From: Symbiodinium natans | Taxonomy: Eukaryota; Sar; Dinophyceae; Suessiales; Symbiodiniaceae | NCBI GenBank assembly: GCA_905221605.1 | Contig: CAJNDS010000593.1 | Location: 1 to 60,000 of the forward strand | Reading direction: 5' to 3' | DNA length: 60,000 nucleotides | Position numbers and translations under genes: made by a program | Notes under the pieces: generated by a model | Database searches by the model: none | What the model saw: only the letters and a program-made list of their open reading frames with translations | What the model was told of the DNA's origin: nothing | Part shown: positions 22,481 to 33,256 of the stretch, one piece after another | How the letters are laid out: the number at the start of each line of letters is the position of its first letter | Position numbering within the stretch: position 1 is the stretch's first letter

Positions 22481-23649
22481 TAGAAACAGCCTCAAGTAAG
22501 CCATGGAAACTACGCGAGTTTAGGGTTTAGGGTTTAGGGCTTAGGATCTAGTTCCTGTCTTAGCTCACAGTAGGATTTACGTACCTTATATCCCCTATAA
22601 TGACCCTCTAAGGGACTATAGGATACCTAAATCCGCAATTCCTCACAAGCTTAAGGGTAGAGCATCTCCCAGGCCCCCCTTCCAAGAAGACTACGCGTGC
22701 CGAGGAGTTTTCTTTTTGCACTTTCATTCTTACACATCCAAGCCAACCATCCGCAAAGCCCCCCATCCTACATCGTCTGAGATCAACCCCCCTAAACCCT
22801 AAACCCTAAACCCTTAACCCTAAGCCCTAAACAAAAATGCCTAAACCTTAATCCTAAACCCTAGCCCTAGACCCTGTCGCCAGGTAGGATGCGTGAAGAT
22901 GGTGCAAAGGCCAGGGCTGCAATGGTACAGATCTTCAAGGGGCTTTAAAAGGCTTTAGGTTTTTAGGTTTTTTAGGTTTTTAGGTTTTTAGGGTTTATGG
23001 GTTTAGAGCTGGTTCGGCTTAATGGTTCAGGGGCTTCAGGGGGGCATAAAGGGTTTAGGGCTTATGGCTCTATAGGGTTTAAGGGTTTAAGGGCTTCGGG
23101 TTTTCTAGGGTTCATGGTCTGCTCTATAGGGTTCGGGGTTTAGGGCCTAGGGTTTTAACGTTTGGACTATGGGCCTTTTGTGGGTTTTTTCGGCTGAGTG
23201 GTCTGGGGGCTTCGGGGGCATACGGGTTTAAGGGTTTGGACTAAACCCTGAGCCCTAAACCCTAAACCCTAAACCCTAAACTTTAAATTAGCTTTTGCGG
23301 GTTCACCCGAGGTGGCCTGCTCCCCCTGCGCATGGTGACAATCTGCGAGGGGCCTGCGATGGGAGGCGCTGGCAAACCTCCAGGCGCTGGCCCGAAGGCT
23401 CCGATACCTCTGAAGCCTCAGTTTGAGAATCCTGAAACCCTGAACCCTCTGAACTGTCTAAACGCTCTAGATCTTCTAAACCCTCTCCAAACCGTCTTCC
23501 TCTACAACCTTCAACGACCTCGGACTTTGTCAGAACTCTCGACCCTAAACCCGCCTCCAGGCCTGTCCCCCCATCCCAGCCCCCAAGCGCTAAACCATTG
23601 AGGTGTTTGGTGTCACTTTCGGGCCGAGGAGCAGTGGATCCTCTCCGAG

Positions 23650-24150
23650 TTTACGATTTGACGGTTCAGGGTGTAGGGTGTACGATTATTGCTGTAGTAT
23701 GTGACAGTATGATATCATGTTGTTTAGGACATTTATGGTGTCATTTATGTTATTTATTTTTCGTTATATTCGTTATTTATGTTATTATCATATTGTTCTA
23801 TCATGACATTGTGCAATTATGTTATTATGTCAGTCTGCAATTCTGTGATTCTGTTAGCAGGTTCTTATACGATGCTGTTCTGGTACTACTTTTATAGATT
23901 GCGATGTTATTGTACGAGGTCAATGTGATTATATTGTGATATGTTTTGTATGTTTAACTATCATATGATACTATTGTATTCTAATTCTTCCTAAACTGTT
24001 TTATTCTTGATGTTCTCGCTAATCATCATCATAATGCTATGACTGCTATTGACATTATATTGTTTCAATTTGAGCTTTTCTGTTATTCTAGTATTCGGCA
24101 CCAACACCAATAGTACAAATCTCCGATAGTGCAATAATACAATTGATGCA
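23650..24150. other. AT-rich stretch without genes
   Basis: About 500 bp of AT-rich, degenerate ATTATGTTATT-like sequence; no exon, no inverted repeat that I can define. A similar stretch is at 20590-20825. Confidence 0.6.
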
Positions 24151-24161
24151 AAATCTGGTTG

Positions 24162-24270
24162 GTCACTTCTCGAAATTAGGGTCCCTTTGTTAGGGTCACT
24201 GTTATGAGGTGGCCCCTAATGTTTAGGGTACGCCAAAAAAGGACCATAATTCAGAGAAGCGGCCAGTCGT
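24162..24270. mobile_element. MITE family F copy
   Basis: Inverted arms TGGTCACTTCTCGAAATTAG then GGTCCCTTTG, and CCAAAAAAGGACCATAATTC then AGAGAAGCGGCCA. No reading frame inside. Confidence 0.75.
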
Positions 24271-26297
24271 ACAGTAACTCATCTGACGAGCTCTGTTAGG
24301 GTTTGGGGCTTACAAGCATGGAAGGTTGCAATGCAAGCAACGGCAAGGTCCACGCTCTGAAGCTGTGAAACGCCGCTGGGCCAAACTCTAAGCGGAAGGA
24401 GAGCGCAAAATACCGTTCGGGTTTAGGGTTTAGGGATTAGGCTTTAGGGTTCGAAGATTCAGACCATTTGACACTGTGCAAATGGCCACTCTACCGGTGG
24501 AAGGTTGAGGTCTAAGGCTTCTTGGACCCTAAACCCTAAACCCTAAACCCTAAACCCTAAACCCCCAACTAGAGCTCTGGGCGCCCCAACCCTTGAACAC
24601 CCAGGCTTCAAAGGCGTTTAGGCGCGCCCTTCCTGCTTAGGCCGCATCCTAGGAGAGCGCAGCCGGTCTGTGCTTGCAGGCTTGAAGGGTTGAGGGTTTA
24701 AGGGTTTAGGGATGTAAGGGTTCCAGGGTTGAAGGATGTAAGGATTTAAGGGTTTAAGGGTTTACGGGCTTAGATCTTGAAGTGTAACAAAGCGGAAGCA
24801 ACCTAAGACCTGGGGGATTTCGTGAGAGCGATGGGAGCGCACAAAAGAGGTTTTCCTTGGATTTCAGAAGCCCCCCCCAAGCCCTTGTAGAGCTAGCAGA
24901 CAGGCTGGCTGGACAACTCTCAGACAGAATCAAGGTTGAAGGTTGAAGGTTTAGGGTCTGATGCCAGACATTAGGAGAGCCATGAACTACTCTCTCCGGC
25001 ACCATCCTACATCCTCCAGCAAAACAACCCTTGAACCCCAACGCCCCAGACAGACCCTCTGAATCTTAACGAAATCAACCGTCAGAACATGTTGAGAAAG
25101 CTGAGGAGGGTGCATCGGGAGGCCCTTGTAAATTCAGGTTTCAGAAGGATTTTGAAGAAGCTTGATGAAGACATGGGAATGGCGCAAGAGCGGCGCCGCT
25201 GAAGGTTAGTCGGTTCAAGTATACGGTTTGAGCGAGGTAGGGGTTCGCTACACACGTGTAGTATGAGTGCTACAGGGAGTTGCAAGATTTTGGGTTGAGG
25301 CTTCTGGGGCTAGCGCTTTTGGGTTTGATGTTTAGTCTGAGAGCCTGTGCTGTTGTGCTGACCACTTCTGCAGTTGGGCATTTCGACCAATGCAAAAGCA
25401 GTTCTAAGTACAACCCGCGAGGACGCTCGTTCCGCAAAGTAGCTTCTATCGCAGGGCCAACCACTTGAACCCTGAAGCCCCTCATGCCTCGCCATTCTAA
25501 ACTAAACGGTAAACCCTACACCCGAAGCCCTAAGCCCTAAGCCCTAAGCCCTAAACCCTAAACCCTACACCCTACACCCATTATAACCATTTCAGCTCAA
25601 GGGCTCGCATAGAAGCATTGCGGACCGGACGCTTCGGACTTTACAAATTGCTCAAGGTCAAGGTTCACTCCATGGTGAAGGACCTCAACAGGGGTTTGGG
25701 CTGTTTAGGGTTTTGGGTGTCTAGGGTTATATCAGTGCAGAAGGTGCTGAGCGCTTGTTGGTTTAGGGTCTCGAGGTCTTTTAGTACATGTTTTGTTTGT
25801 CTCCGGAGCCTAGGGAACTCTATTTGGAGCAGGGGGTTCCGTTGCATTGCACCTCGCGACGTCCACACACTTTGAACCCACAGCAGGCAAAATCCCGAAC
25901 TGCCAAAGTTGCCTAAAAAGGCGGGGGCTACCACCCAAAACCCTGAACTTAAACCTTACACCCTAAACCCTAAACCCTAAACCCCAAACCCCAAACCCTA
26001 AACCCTAAACCAAACACCCCAAACCCCAAACCCTAAATCCTAAACCAAGCAAGCAAGGAGCTTGACCAAGAGCAGGGTGGCAAAAGCTACCTGAGCGTCA
26101 CAAGGAGGTTGCAGGGGCAGCGTGGAGAGTCGCAATTCTGCAGGATTGAAGCTCGGGTTCGGGTTTAGGGTTTAGGGTTTATATAGAGTTTTAGAGTTTA
26201 GGGTCTCAGAGTCTAGGGTTTAGGGTTTGAGTTTAGGGTTTAGGGTGGGTTGCTAATTGCATGGCGCAGCTCACACAACTTGAAGTCAAGGGGCAAC

Positions 26298-26722
26298 TAT
26301 TGCGAAGAGGGGTATTCTGGAGATGCAGTCGGCGACTGGTTGACAGAGACCGACGAACAGGCAAATGATGACCTCGCGAAGCCGGGTTTAGGGTTTATGG
26401 TTTTGGGGTTTCTAGATTTCCTTCTGATGTTGGCATGATGTATAGGATCCCCTTATCCTTACTCATGAAACCCTTTTAAAGCAAGCCCCCCCATGTCCTG
26501 GGCGTGGTTTGAGGGCGGAGCCTGAAGTGTTTTCGGGTTTATATATTATGCGCTTTAGGGTTTAGGGGTTGGGGTTCAGGGCAAAGGTCGCAGCAAGTGG
26601 AAGCGAGCGGCAATCAACGAAGCAGCCGTCAAGGCGCCGATGGTCAGCTGCGCAAAGTCGAACCTTCAGATAACTCCCCATATCCAGGATCCCTAAGTTG
26701 TATGCGCATATATATATATATG

Positions 26723-26755
<33 letters not shown>

Positions 26756-27255
26756 GTATATATATGTATATATATATATATTTATATTTATATTTATATA
26801 AAGGTAGGTCCTTAATTCCCCCCAAAAAGAGCCCTCTGTACCCCTTAGATAAGGAATATACCTCAAATCATACTGAGGATCTCAATGTATATTTTAAGGG
26901 GTATATCCCTAAACCCTACACCCTAAGCCCTATCCCTATGCAGCCGGGAGGCCCTTTCCCGACGAGCATGGGCACAAAAAGTGTGAGGTCATCCAGAGAG
27001 CCGATGAAGGCAATGACAAAGAGGGTCTGCGTTTGCGCAGACTCCTGGAAAAGCGCAGCAGCTTTCTGGGAACTTTGGAATGTAGTCGGATGAACCCAAC
27101 ATACCCAGAGCCCTTACCCAAAACCCAAAACCCTAAACCCTAAACCCTAAACCCTAAACCCTAAACGACGAGCTGGAGCCTCCCCGGGCTTATGGTCACA
27201 AGCAGCTATCGCACAGCGCCCGCGCCTTGTCATCCAGCATCCTCCTCTCCTGATC
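26298..27255 (-). CDS. Polytopic transporter, second half
   Basis: Exon 27255 to about 27205 encodes DQERRMLDDKARALC, a charged linker. Exon 27044 to about 26955 encodes ESAQTQTLFVIAFIGSLDDL then TLFVPMLVGK. Exon 26372-26298 encodes VIICLFVGLCQPVADCISRI then PLFAI. The SLDD-x5-P-x-L motif repeats the DD-x5-P-x-L of the first half, so the protein appears internally duplicated, with one conserved acidic pair per half. The last exon is strongly hydrophobic, as expected for a terminal membrane helix. Borders of the middle exon and the C-terminus are not resolved. A metal or other cation as substrate is only a guess. Confidence 0.5.
26700..26801. repeat. AT microsatellite
   Basis: TATATATATATATG-type repeats of about 100 bp. 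Similar AT/TATG tracts are at 15660-15690, 36296-36366, 54789-54885 and 56029-56044. Confidence 0.95.
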
Positions 27256-27266
27256 CTGGCTGAGTC

Positions 27267-27345
27267 GTTTAGGGTTTAGGGTTTGGGGTTTAGGGTTTAG
27301 GGTTTAGGGTTTGGGGTTTAGGGTTTAGGGTTTAGGGTTTGGGGC
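27267..27345 (+). repeat. TTTAGGG/TTTGGGG array
   Basis: About 11 units, TTTAGGG with three interspersed TTTGGGG. It begins 11 bp from the transporter exon at 27255. Confidence 0.92.
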
Positions 27346-27516
27346 CTAGTTAGGGTGTAGAGTGTAGAACTTGGGGTGGGCACTGCTAGGGGGATCAACA
27401 GGCAATCGCAAAACTGGCAATGCATACACAACATGAGAGGCTTGTTCAATCGCTTGTGAATCACCACTATACGTCTTGAATCCCGGGGGCCACACGCAGA
27501 AATCCTTGAAACCCTT

Positions 27517-27755
27517 ACTGGGAGGTTCATGGGTGGTTTTAAGTAGGGTGACAAGTATGGCAGTTCTACTTATAATCCCCATTCAGGTTACTGTTCACTC
27601 TAAACCCCAAACCCCAAACCCCAAACCCTAAACCCTAAACCCTAAACCTTGAACCCTAAACCCTAAACCCTAAACCCTAAACCCTAAACCCTAGACCCTA
27701 AACCCTAAACCCTAAACCCTAAACCCTACTTCTATCTACCCATGAACCTCCCAGT
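27517..27755. mobile_element. MITE split by a telomere-like array
   Basis: Perfect 18-bp inverted ends ACTGGGAGGTTCATGGGT (27517-27534) and its complement (27738-27755), extending inward with mismatches to AGTAGGGT. Between the arms, about 125 bp of CCCTAAA/CCCCAAA repeats (27601-27727) run straight into the right arm. Related elements without the array are at 43409-43513 and 44222-44312. Confidence 0.8.
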
Positions 27756-27852
27756 CGGCCAATCCCAACTTCCCAAACTGGAGACAAGTCTCCGAAGCTG
27801 CGTTCGGAGACTCGATGGGCCGATTTCTTGCTGAATAGAGCTGCCTGCCAAG

Positions 27853-28065
27853 GGTTTAGGGTTTAGGGTTTAGGGTTTAGGGTTTAGGGTTTAGGGTTTA
27901 GGGTTTAGGGCTTAGGGTTTCGGGTTTAGGGGGGGGGGGGGGCATCAGAGGTCAAAGTGTAAAGCTTAGGGCTTGGAAGCCTGGAGCCCAGGAACGACCC
28001 GAATTTAGGGTTTAGGGTTTAGGGTTTAGGGTTTAGGGTTTAGGGTTTAGGGTTTAGGGTTTCGC
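27853..28065 (+). repeat. Two TTTAGGG arrays with a poly-G run
   Basis: 27853-27929 ends in a 13-bp G run; 28004-28065 is about eight perfect units. Confidence 0.92.
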
Positions 28066-28085
28066 CACCCGGGTTTAGTGACTTT

Positions 28086-28280
28086 AGTGTTTAGGGTGGC
28101 TCTTAGTAGGGAAAGAGGGGATGAAGTACCCTCTACAGTCCCTAAAGGGTAAGATTTAGGGTTAAGTGTTTAGCGTGGTTTTTGGTAGGGAAGAAGGGGA
28201 TGAGGCACCCTGTACCATCCCTAAAGGGTACATATACTTAGGGCCCTAATTCCCTCATTCCCTATGAAAAACCAGTGGGG
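28086..28280. repeat. Direct repeat and foldback with GGGATGA core
   Basis: Two copies of TAGGGAA(A)GA(G/A)GGGGATGA...CCCTAAAGGGTA about 80 bp apart, followed by an inverted ATTCCCTCATTCCCTA. Confidence 0.7.
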
Positions 28281-28611
28281 CAATTTAGAAAGCTGGGCAA
28301 CTCTCTTAGCTTAGCCATGGCAGTTGTTTAGCAGCACCCAAAGATTGATGCCGATGTTACATGGGACATGTGCCTGGACTCGTTGCGCCCAGGCGTTAGC
28401 TCACCGCCGCCCTCCAGATCAGAAGGTCTGACTTTGGCGTACTTGTTCCTTGGGGAAGAGTCGGGAGGTTTCGGCTCTTGGGAAGGCTTTGGAGTATGGT
28501 TTAGGCTTTAGGGCTTAGGGTGTTCTTTGCGTTTCAAGAATGCGGCGGATTGCGGCAACATGGGGCAACAACAGCAACCACGAACAAGGTCTGCGCCAAG
28601 CGTCTCTTGAC

Positions 28612-29650
28612 CTGCATCTTCCTTGGTGTCCTGCTCCTCTTCCTCTGTCTCTGTAGCGTACTCGTAGATCAATTTGATGGAGTACAAAGCCAGCATGGAG
28701 CCAGCCATCACAGTCAAAATCTTTTCTGAAGACCACGCGTCTTTGGAATTCCGGGTCAACATCTCCTTGGCTCAAGGATTCTCAAGGCAGCCACCACCAA
28801 CCCTCCCAAACAAAACCAAACAAAACCTGAACCCTTAGCCCTAAGATCCGAAACACACCAAGCATCCACGATCTTGTTGCCCGAATACGCGATGCACATG
28901 GCCAGTGCGGTCTGAACCTCGCACGAAAAAGCCATAGTAATGTTGAAGTGCTCAAAAGTTTTCTTGGGATGGCATTCGGCGTAGACACGCCACTTTAAAA
29001 AAAATAGTTTCCGGGGGGATTGAGATTTTGGACGAGGGGCCCAACAAACGATGACATAGATGCTGATGTTCTTAAGCCTGGAGAAGTAGCTGACGTTGTT
29101 GGTCAAGAACGGGGCCAGCCACACGACATCATCCTGGGCATGTCTGCATATGGAAGGCTGCGAGTGGAGGGTTCCATGCTTGAGGCGGTGCTTACATTGT
29201 GGTTGCTTTTTAAAAGGTCTGCATTGCCTTACCTTCTTTCCTGTGCTTGAAATCGAAAACCAAATCCTCCAAGTACCCATCTTCAAATCATGAGGGCTTT
29301 TCCGACTTGCCTCCACGCCTGGACCCCTCGCATCTAAACTAAGGCACAATTGATGATGAGATTTTGATGGATATGGCCGCGCCCACTCCAGCACACCAGT
29401 GTAGCAGCGTCGGCATGGCGCCACTTGGCAGAGGCTTGGGGTTCCTGGAACCTTGAAAGCTAATTACTTGTCTGCAACATGACTACTGCGTTGGAAGTTG
29501 CGTAAGGGGCTATAAGCATGTCATCAGTGCGGCCGCGGCATGAAAGCCTGCCTCAATCTTCACGGCACTGGGCAAGTCTTCGTAGCTGGGCTGAACGAAT
29601 TGGTAACGTAATAGATCCTTGCGAGCCGGAACTTCGGAAATCACATCTAC
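28612..29650 (-). CDS. Polytopic transporter, first half (CadD-like?)
   Basis: Four exons: 29650-29548 (VDVISEVPARKDLLRYQF and onward), 29133-29050 (DDVVWLAPFLTNNVSYFSRL then KNISIYVI), 28917-28864 (VQTALAMCIAYSGNKIVD) and 28765-28612 (EMLTRNSKDAWSSEKILTVM, then a hydrophobic segment MLALYSIKLIYEYA and an acidic Glu-rich tail). Acceptors are AG|G; donors include GT and GC. The DD-x5-P-x-L motif followed by two hydrophobic spans resembles the cadmium-resistance (CadD) transporter fold; that is inference from motif shape only. A Pro/Ser/Lys-rich stretch at about 28397-28495 (SQEPKPPDSSPRNKYAKV) probably continues the cytosolic linker. Confidence 0.5.
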
Positions 29651-30132
29651 CTGTCCGTGATCCAGGAGTGCGCGACTGTGCTGCCAAAACCAAGCTGGAC
29701 CAGAATGCCAATGGGTGAATGCAGCTTTCAAAAATGCAAACTTGCGCAGGGAATGCATCTACAAACGTTGAGTCTTTACTGGGCAAAGTTGAGATGGCAA
29801 AACTGCAATACATGTGTGTTTTTTGGACCGCCCCGCCCCCCCCCCCCCCCCCCCCCCCCGGCAAAAAAAAATCTGCATTTCTGCGCCGAAAACTGAAGCA
29901 GCGACTATCTTCCAGGCTTTTGCTGAGGATGAAGAAGCAGATTCTTCGAAGCGCTGCAAGGAATGACCGTTTCCATGCTGCTGCAAGTCTTGCAAGTGTT
30001 CACAGGTAGCAAATCTAACCTCAAACGATGCAACTCTGGCTAGCAGCACTCTGGAGCTTGTTCACTGTTCCTCTGCAGTCTCGTCCACCATCCTAAGGTC
30101 TCCCAGTCAAGGAATGTTCAGACTCGAGTCAA

Positions 30133-30234
30133 CTTAGTTGTCCAGTACCTAGGGGTTTTAAAGGTTAACCTTTGGGATTATAAGGGGAATCTATTACCCC
30201 AAAAAGGTTAAAGGTTACCTACTCTACTACTAAG
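30133..30234. mobile_element. MITE family A copy, inserted at the GH30 stop codon
   Basis: Inverted ends CTTAGTTGTCCAGTA and TACTCTACTACTAAG, with an inner near-palindrome AAAGGTTAACCTTT. The target-site duplication is TCAA (30129-30132, 30235-30238). The GH30 stop TGA (30237-30235) lies inside the duplicated site, so the insertion kept the stop codon. Confidence 0.92.
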
Positions 30235-33214
30235 TCAAACGCCGACATGCAGTCCGAGGGTCCATGTGGGAGGTGGATCGGCAATCTTCGGAATCACGTA
30301 GGTGGTGATGGACCGGGCAGGAGCCTGTCCAGCTCGGTGTAAATCAAACCGCAACAAGAGCGGGTTGAACAAGTGGCACAATTCCAGCGACCTCCAGCAA
30401 CAAAACGTGCACACTTGATGCGAACTGGTCTGTATTTACTTTCACGCAAAAGACATGTCTGACACCACAAACAGACCCAATCAGGCCCGAATCTCCAAAA
30501 CGGCATGGGGCCCGCCTGAGTTTCAACAGACCTGCTCGCCACCTCGGTGAAGGCCGCGACAGCGGGTGGAAGGGTTTGATGCGGATGCTCCGGGGCCTCG
30601 TAACATGGGTAGTTCTAAAAATTCTAGGACGCCCCGAGAAAGCGACCCTACTTAGAGAACTACCCACATATGGCCATTGCTAAAACGCTAAGCTGTAGGA
30701 ACTTGCATGGGCGAACAAGCTTTGAGGCATTGAGAGGTTGGGGAGTCGAAGGCCAGGCATTTGAGGCTCCAATGCCCCATGGCAGCAGAGGCTTTTAGCC
30801 CAAAACCCTAAACTCCCTAAACCCTAATAACCCCGAAACCCTAATAACCCCGAAACCCAGCAAAGGGTGTTTGCCTTAGTCGACCGATGATTGTTAGCCG
30901 CGCAGCCCACAGGCACCCTTTCAAGAAACGCTGCCAGAAAGCTGAAAGCTTCAAAATCCTAAAGCCCCTGCCGCTCAACCACACAAACCTTAGAATCCTC
31001 AAAGCCCTAAGCGAACCAAAGCCTGGAAACCCCAAACCTTCTTAGAGGGTGCGGGGATGTTTGCAGTTTAAGGGGAAGCCCTCAGCTTTGTAGCCTCCCA
31101 AACTACTACTTGCTTGAGAATCCCGAAGGTTGGAAAACAAAAACCAGAATCCCTCAGCCTATGCTACCCTTGTCTAAGGAAGAATAGTTTTGGGGGTGGT
31201 TCCCAGGTAAATAGTAGAAAAACCCCTGCGATTGGTGGGCCCCGGCCTGGAGCCAAAAGCCGATGTCGTAGTCTTCCTGACGGTTACAAGGGGTTTACTT
31301 AGTTGTCCAGTACCTAGGGGTTTTAAAGGTTAACCTTTGGGATTATAAGGGGAATATATTACCCCAAAAAGGATAAAGGTTACCTACTCTGATACTAAGT
31401 TTAGGGTTCAGGGCTTAGGGGGGCCTTGTAGGGTCTTGGGTTGTGCTTTTGGGCTCCCGCATGGCTGGCCGAAGCGCAGAGCAGGGACTGTCACCACCGG
31501 CTTAGGGTTTAGGGTTTAGGGTTTAGGGTTTAGGGTTTAGGGTTTCTGAAACAAGTCCTCAGTCCGGATCCTCTTAAACCCAACCAAAGGGAGCTGCGAA
31601 ACATCCCAACACCTTCCTTTAGGGTTTGTTTTTGTGTCATTCTTTAGGGGGAAGCTCAGGGGTTGGGATGGAGTTTGTTGGCTTCGGGGTCTAGGGGCTA
31701 GGCTTTTGTCTTCCGGACTTCAAGGGCTTGTGGTGAGCTCTCTACATTATGGTCCTTTCTTTGGGTACCCCAAGTAAGAGGAACCAACAAAGAAATGAAC
31801 TTGGAAAAGTGCTGCGGGTCTTCGACCTTCGGGGTCTCTGTTGAAGAGGTCGGCTGAAAGACTTTAGACCCTAAACTTGGCCCTAAACCTTAAACCCCCA
31901 AACCGTGCAGCTCTGGGCCCCAAAACCAACTGTTGGGGCCCTGGCCTACGGACTACTTACTTTCCACATGGGCGTTACATCACGGCGTCAAAGATCCCAC
32001 CAAGAAACCGAAAGCGTGCGATTGGAGTCTTTCACTGCACTCCAGATGGCCCAGTAGCCCTTAATTAAGGACTATTTTCGTAAATCAGAAAGGGATCCTT
32101 GATGTCATTTAAGGTATATGTTCCTTACTCAAGGGGTATGGGGCTCTTTGGGTAAGTCCTTCACACCCCTCCACGAATGGCTACCGTTTGCTTAAGAAGC
32201 CCCTAAAATCACCAATATTCTTCCCTAAAAGGGGAACAAGGGGATGGGTTCTTAATCAAATACCCTAAACCCTAAACCCTAAACCCTAAACCCTAAACCC
32301 TAAACCCTAAACCCAAACCCTATGGTAGATGGGCGGAAGAGCGGCCTGATTGAGGACTACCGCCACCACGGATCCATCGGGATTCACGAAGCCGGTCGCC
32401 TGGCTTGGCTTCGGGTCTCAGATGGGTTTAGGGCTTTAACCCTAAACCCTAAACCCTAAACCCTTATAGGGTTAGTCGCTCAGGGGTTCTGCGGACTCGG
32501 ACAAGGTTGGTGGTGGAGGCTGTTTCTTCTAGGATCTAGTGTTAAGAGGGCTGACTCCAATGGTCCCACACTTTCGCCATACAGGTCATGACCGGATGGT
32601 GCAGTGTCCAGCACAGCATGTCAGCAGTGTCAGCGACATGGCAATAGTCAGGCATATGGATATCGCTAAACCCTAAACCCATATAGACCCTTAAGCATTC
32701 CCAGTCCCCCACCCTAGATCCACATTCACATCAGCCTCGGTCCATCTGGGTGTGCCTCCAGCTTATCCCGGCTGCTGCTCGTGGAGATGCGCTGCGCCCC
32801 GGGTTTGATATACCGCCTCAGGTGGGGGGCACGTCAGGCTTCGACCGAATCAAGAAAACCAGGATGTCTTGTCGGGGGTGTGCTCTTTTTGCGCTGCAGA
32901 GGATTTCCAGTTTGCCTTTCAAGGATATGGGGTTAGAGGTTTTCGGGATACAGATTTGGGTTTTTTTCCGACGAGGACTTACTAAATGCACGCCCTTGGC
33001 TGTTTGCCTAGACAGGCGACCACCTGTGCAGCACAGCAGTCTGGGGAGTTGACGAGAACTGGCCAATGTAGTAGAACGACGAGAGGTACAGCAGCTTTCC
33101 CTTCCAGGTCCAGAGAGGAGTCTGTCTGTCCCCCGTGTGTGTGTGTGTGTGTGTCAGGCGGTCAGGGAATCTAGGAGACTCCGCAACAGTGCTTGTCCCT
33201 CTTACACACACACA

Positions 33215-33256
<42 letters not shown>

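Noticed and set aside
25085-25203. Plus-strand stretch VNSGFRRILKKLDED resembling an SPX-domain segment
   Set aside because: Only one short segment fits, no other SPX motif was seen nearby, and its strand differs from all supported exons.
28756-29424. Minus-strand open frame of 222 codons read as one protein
   Set aside because: It fuses several exons of a membrane protein with intron sequence in the same frame. Exon borders with AG|G acceptors and phase match inside it give a better model.
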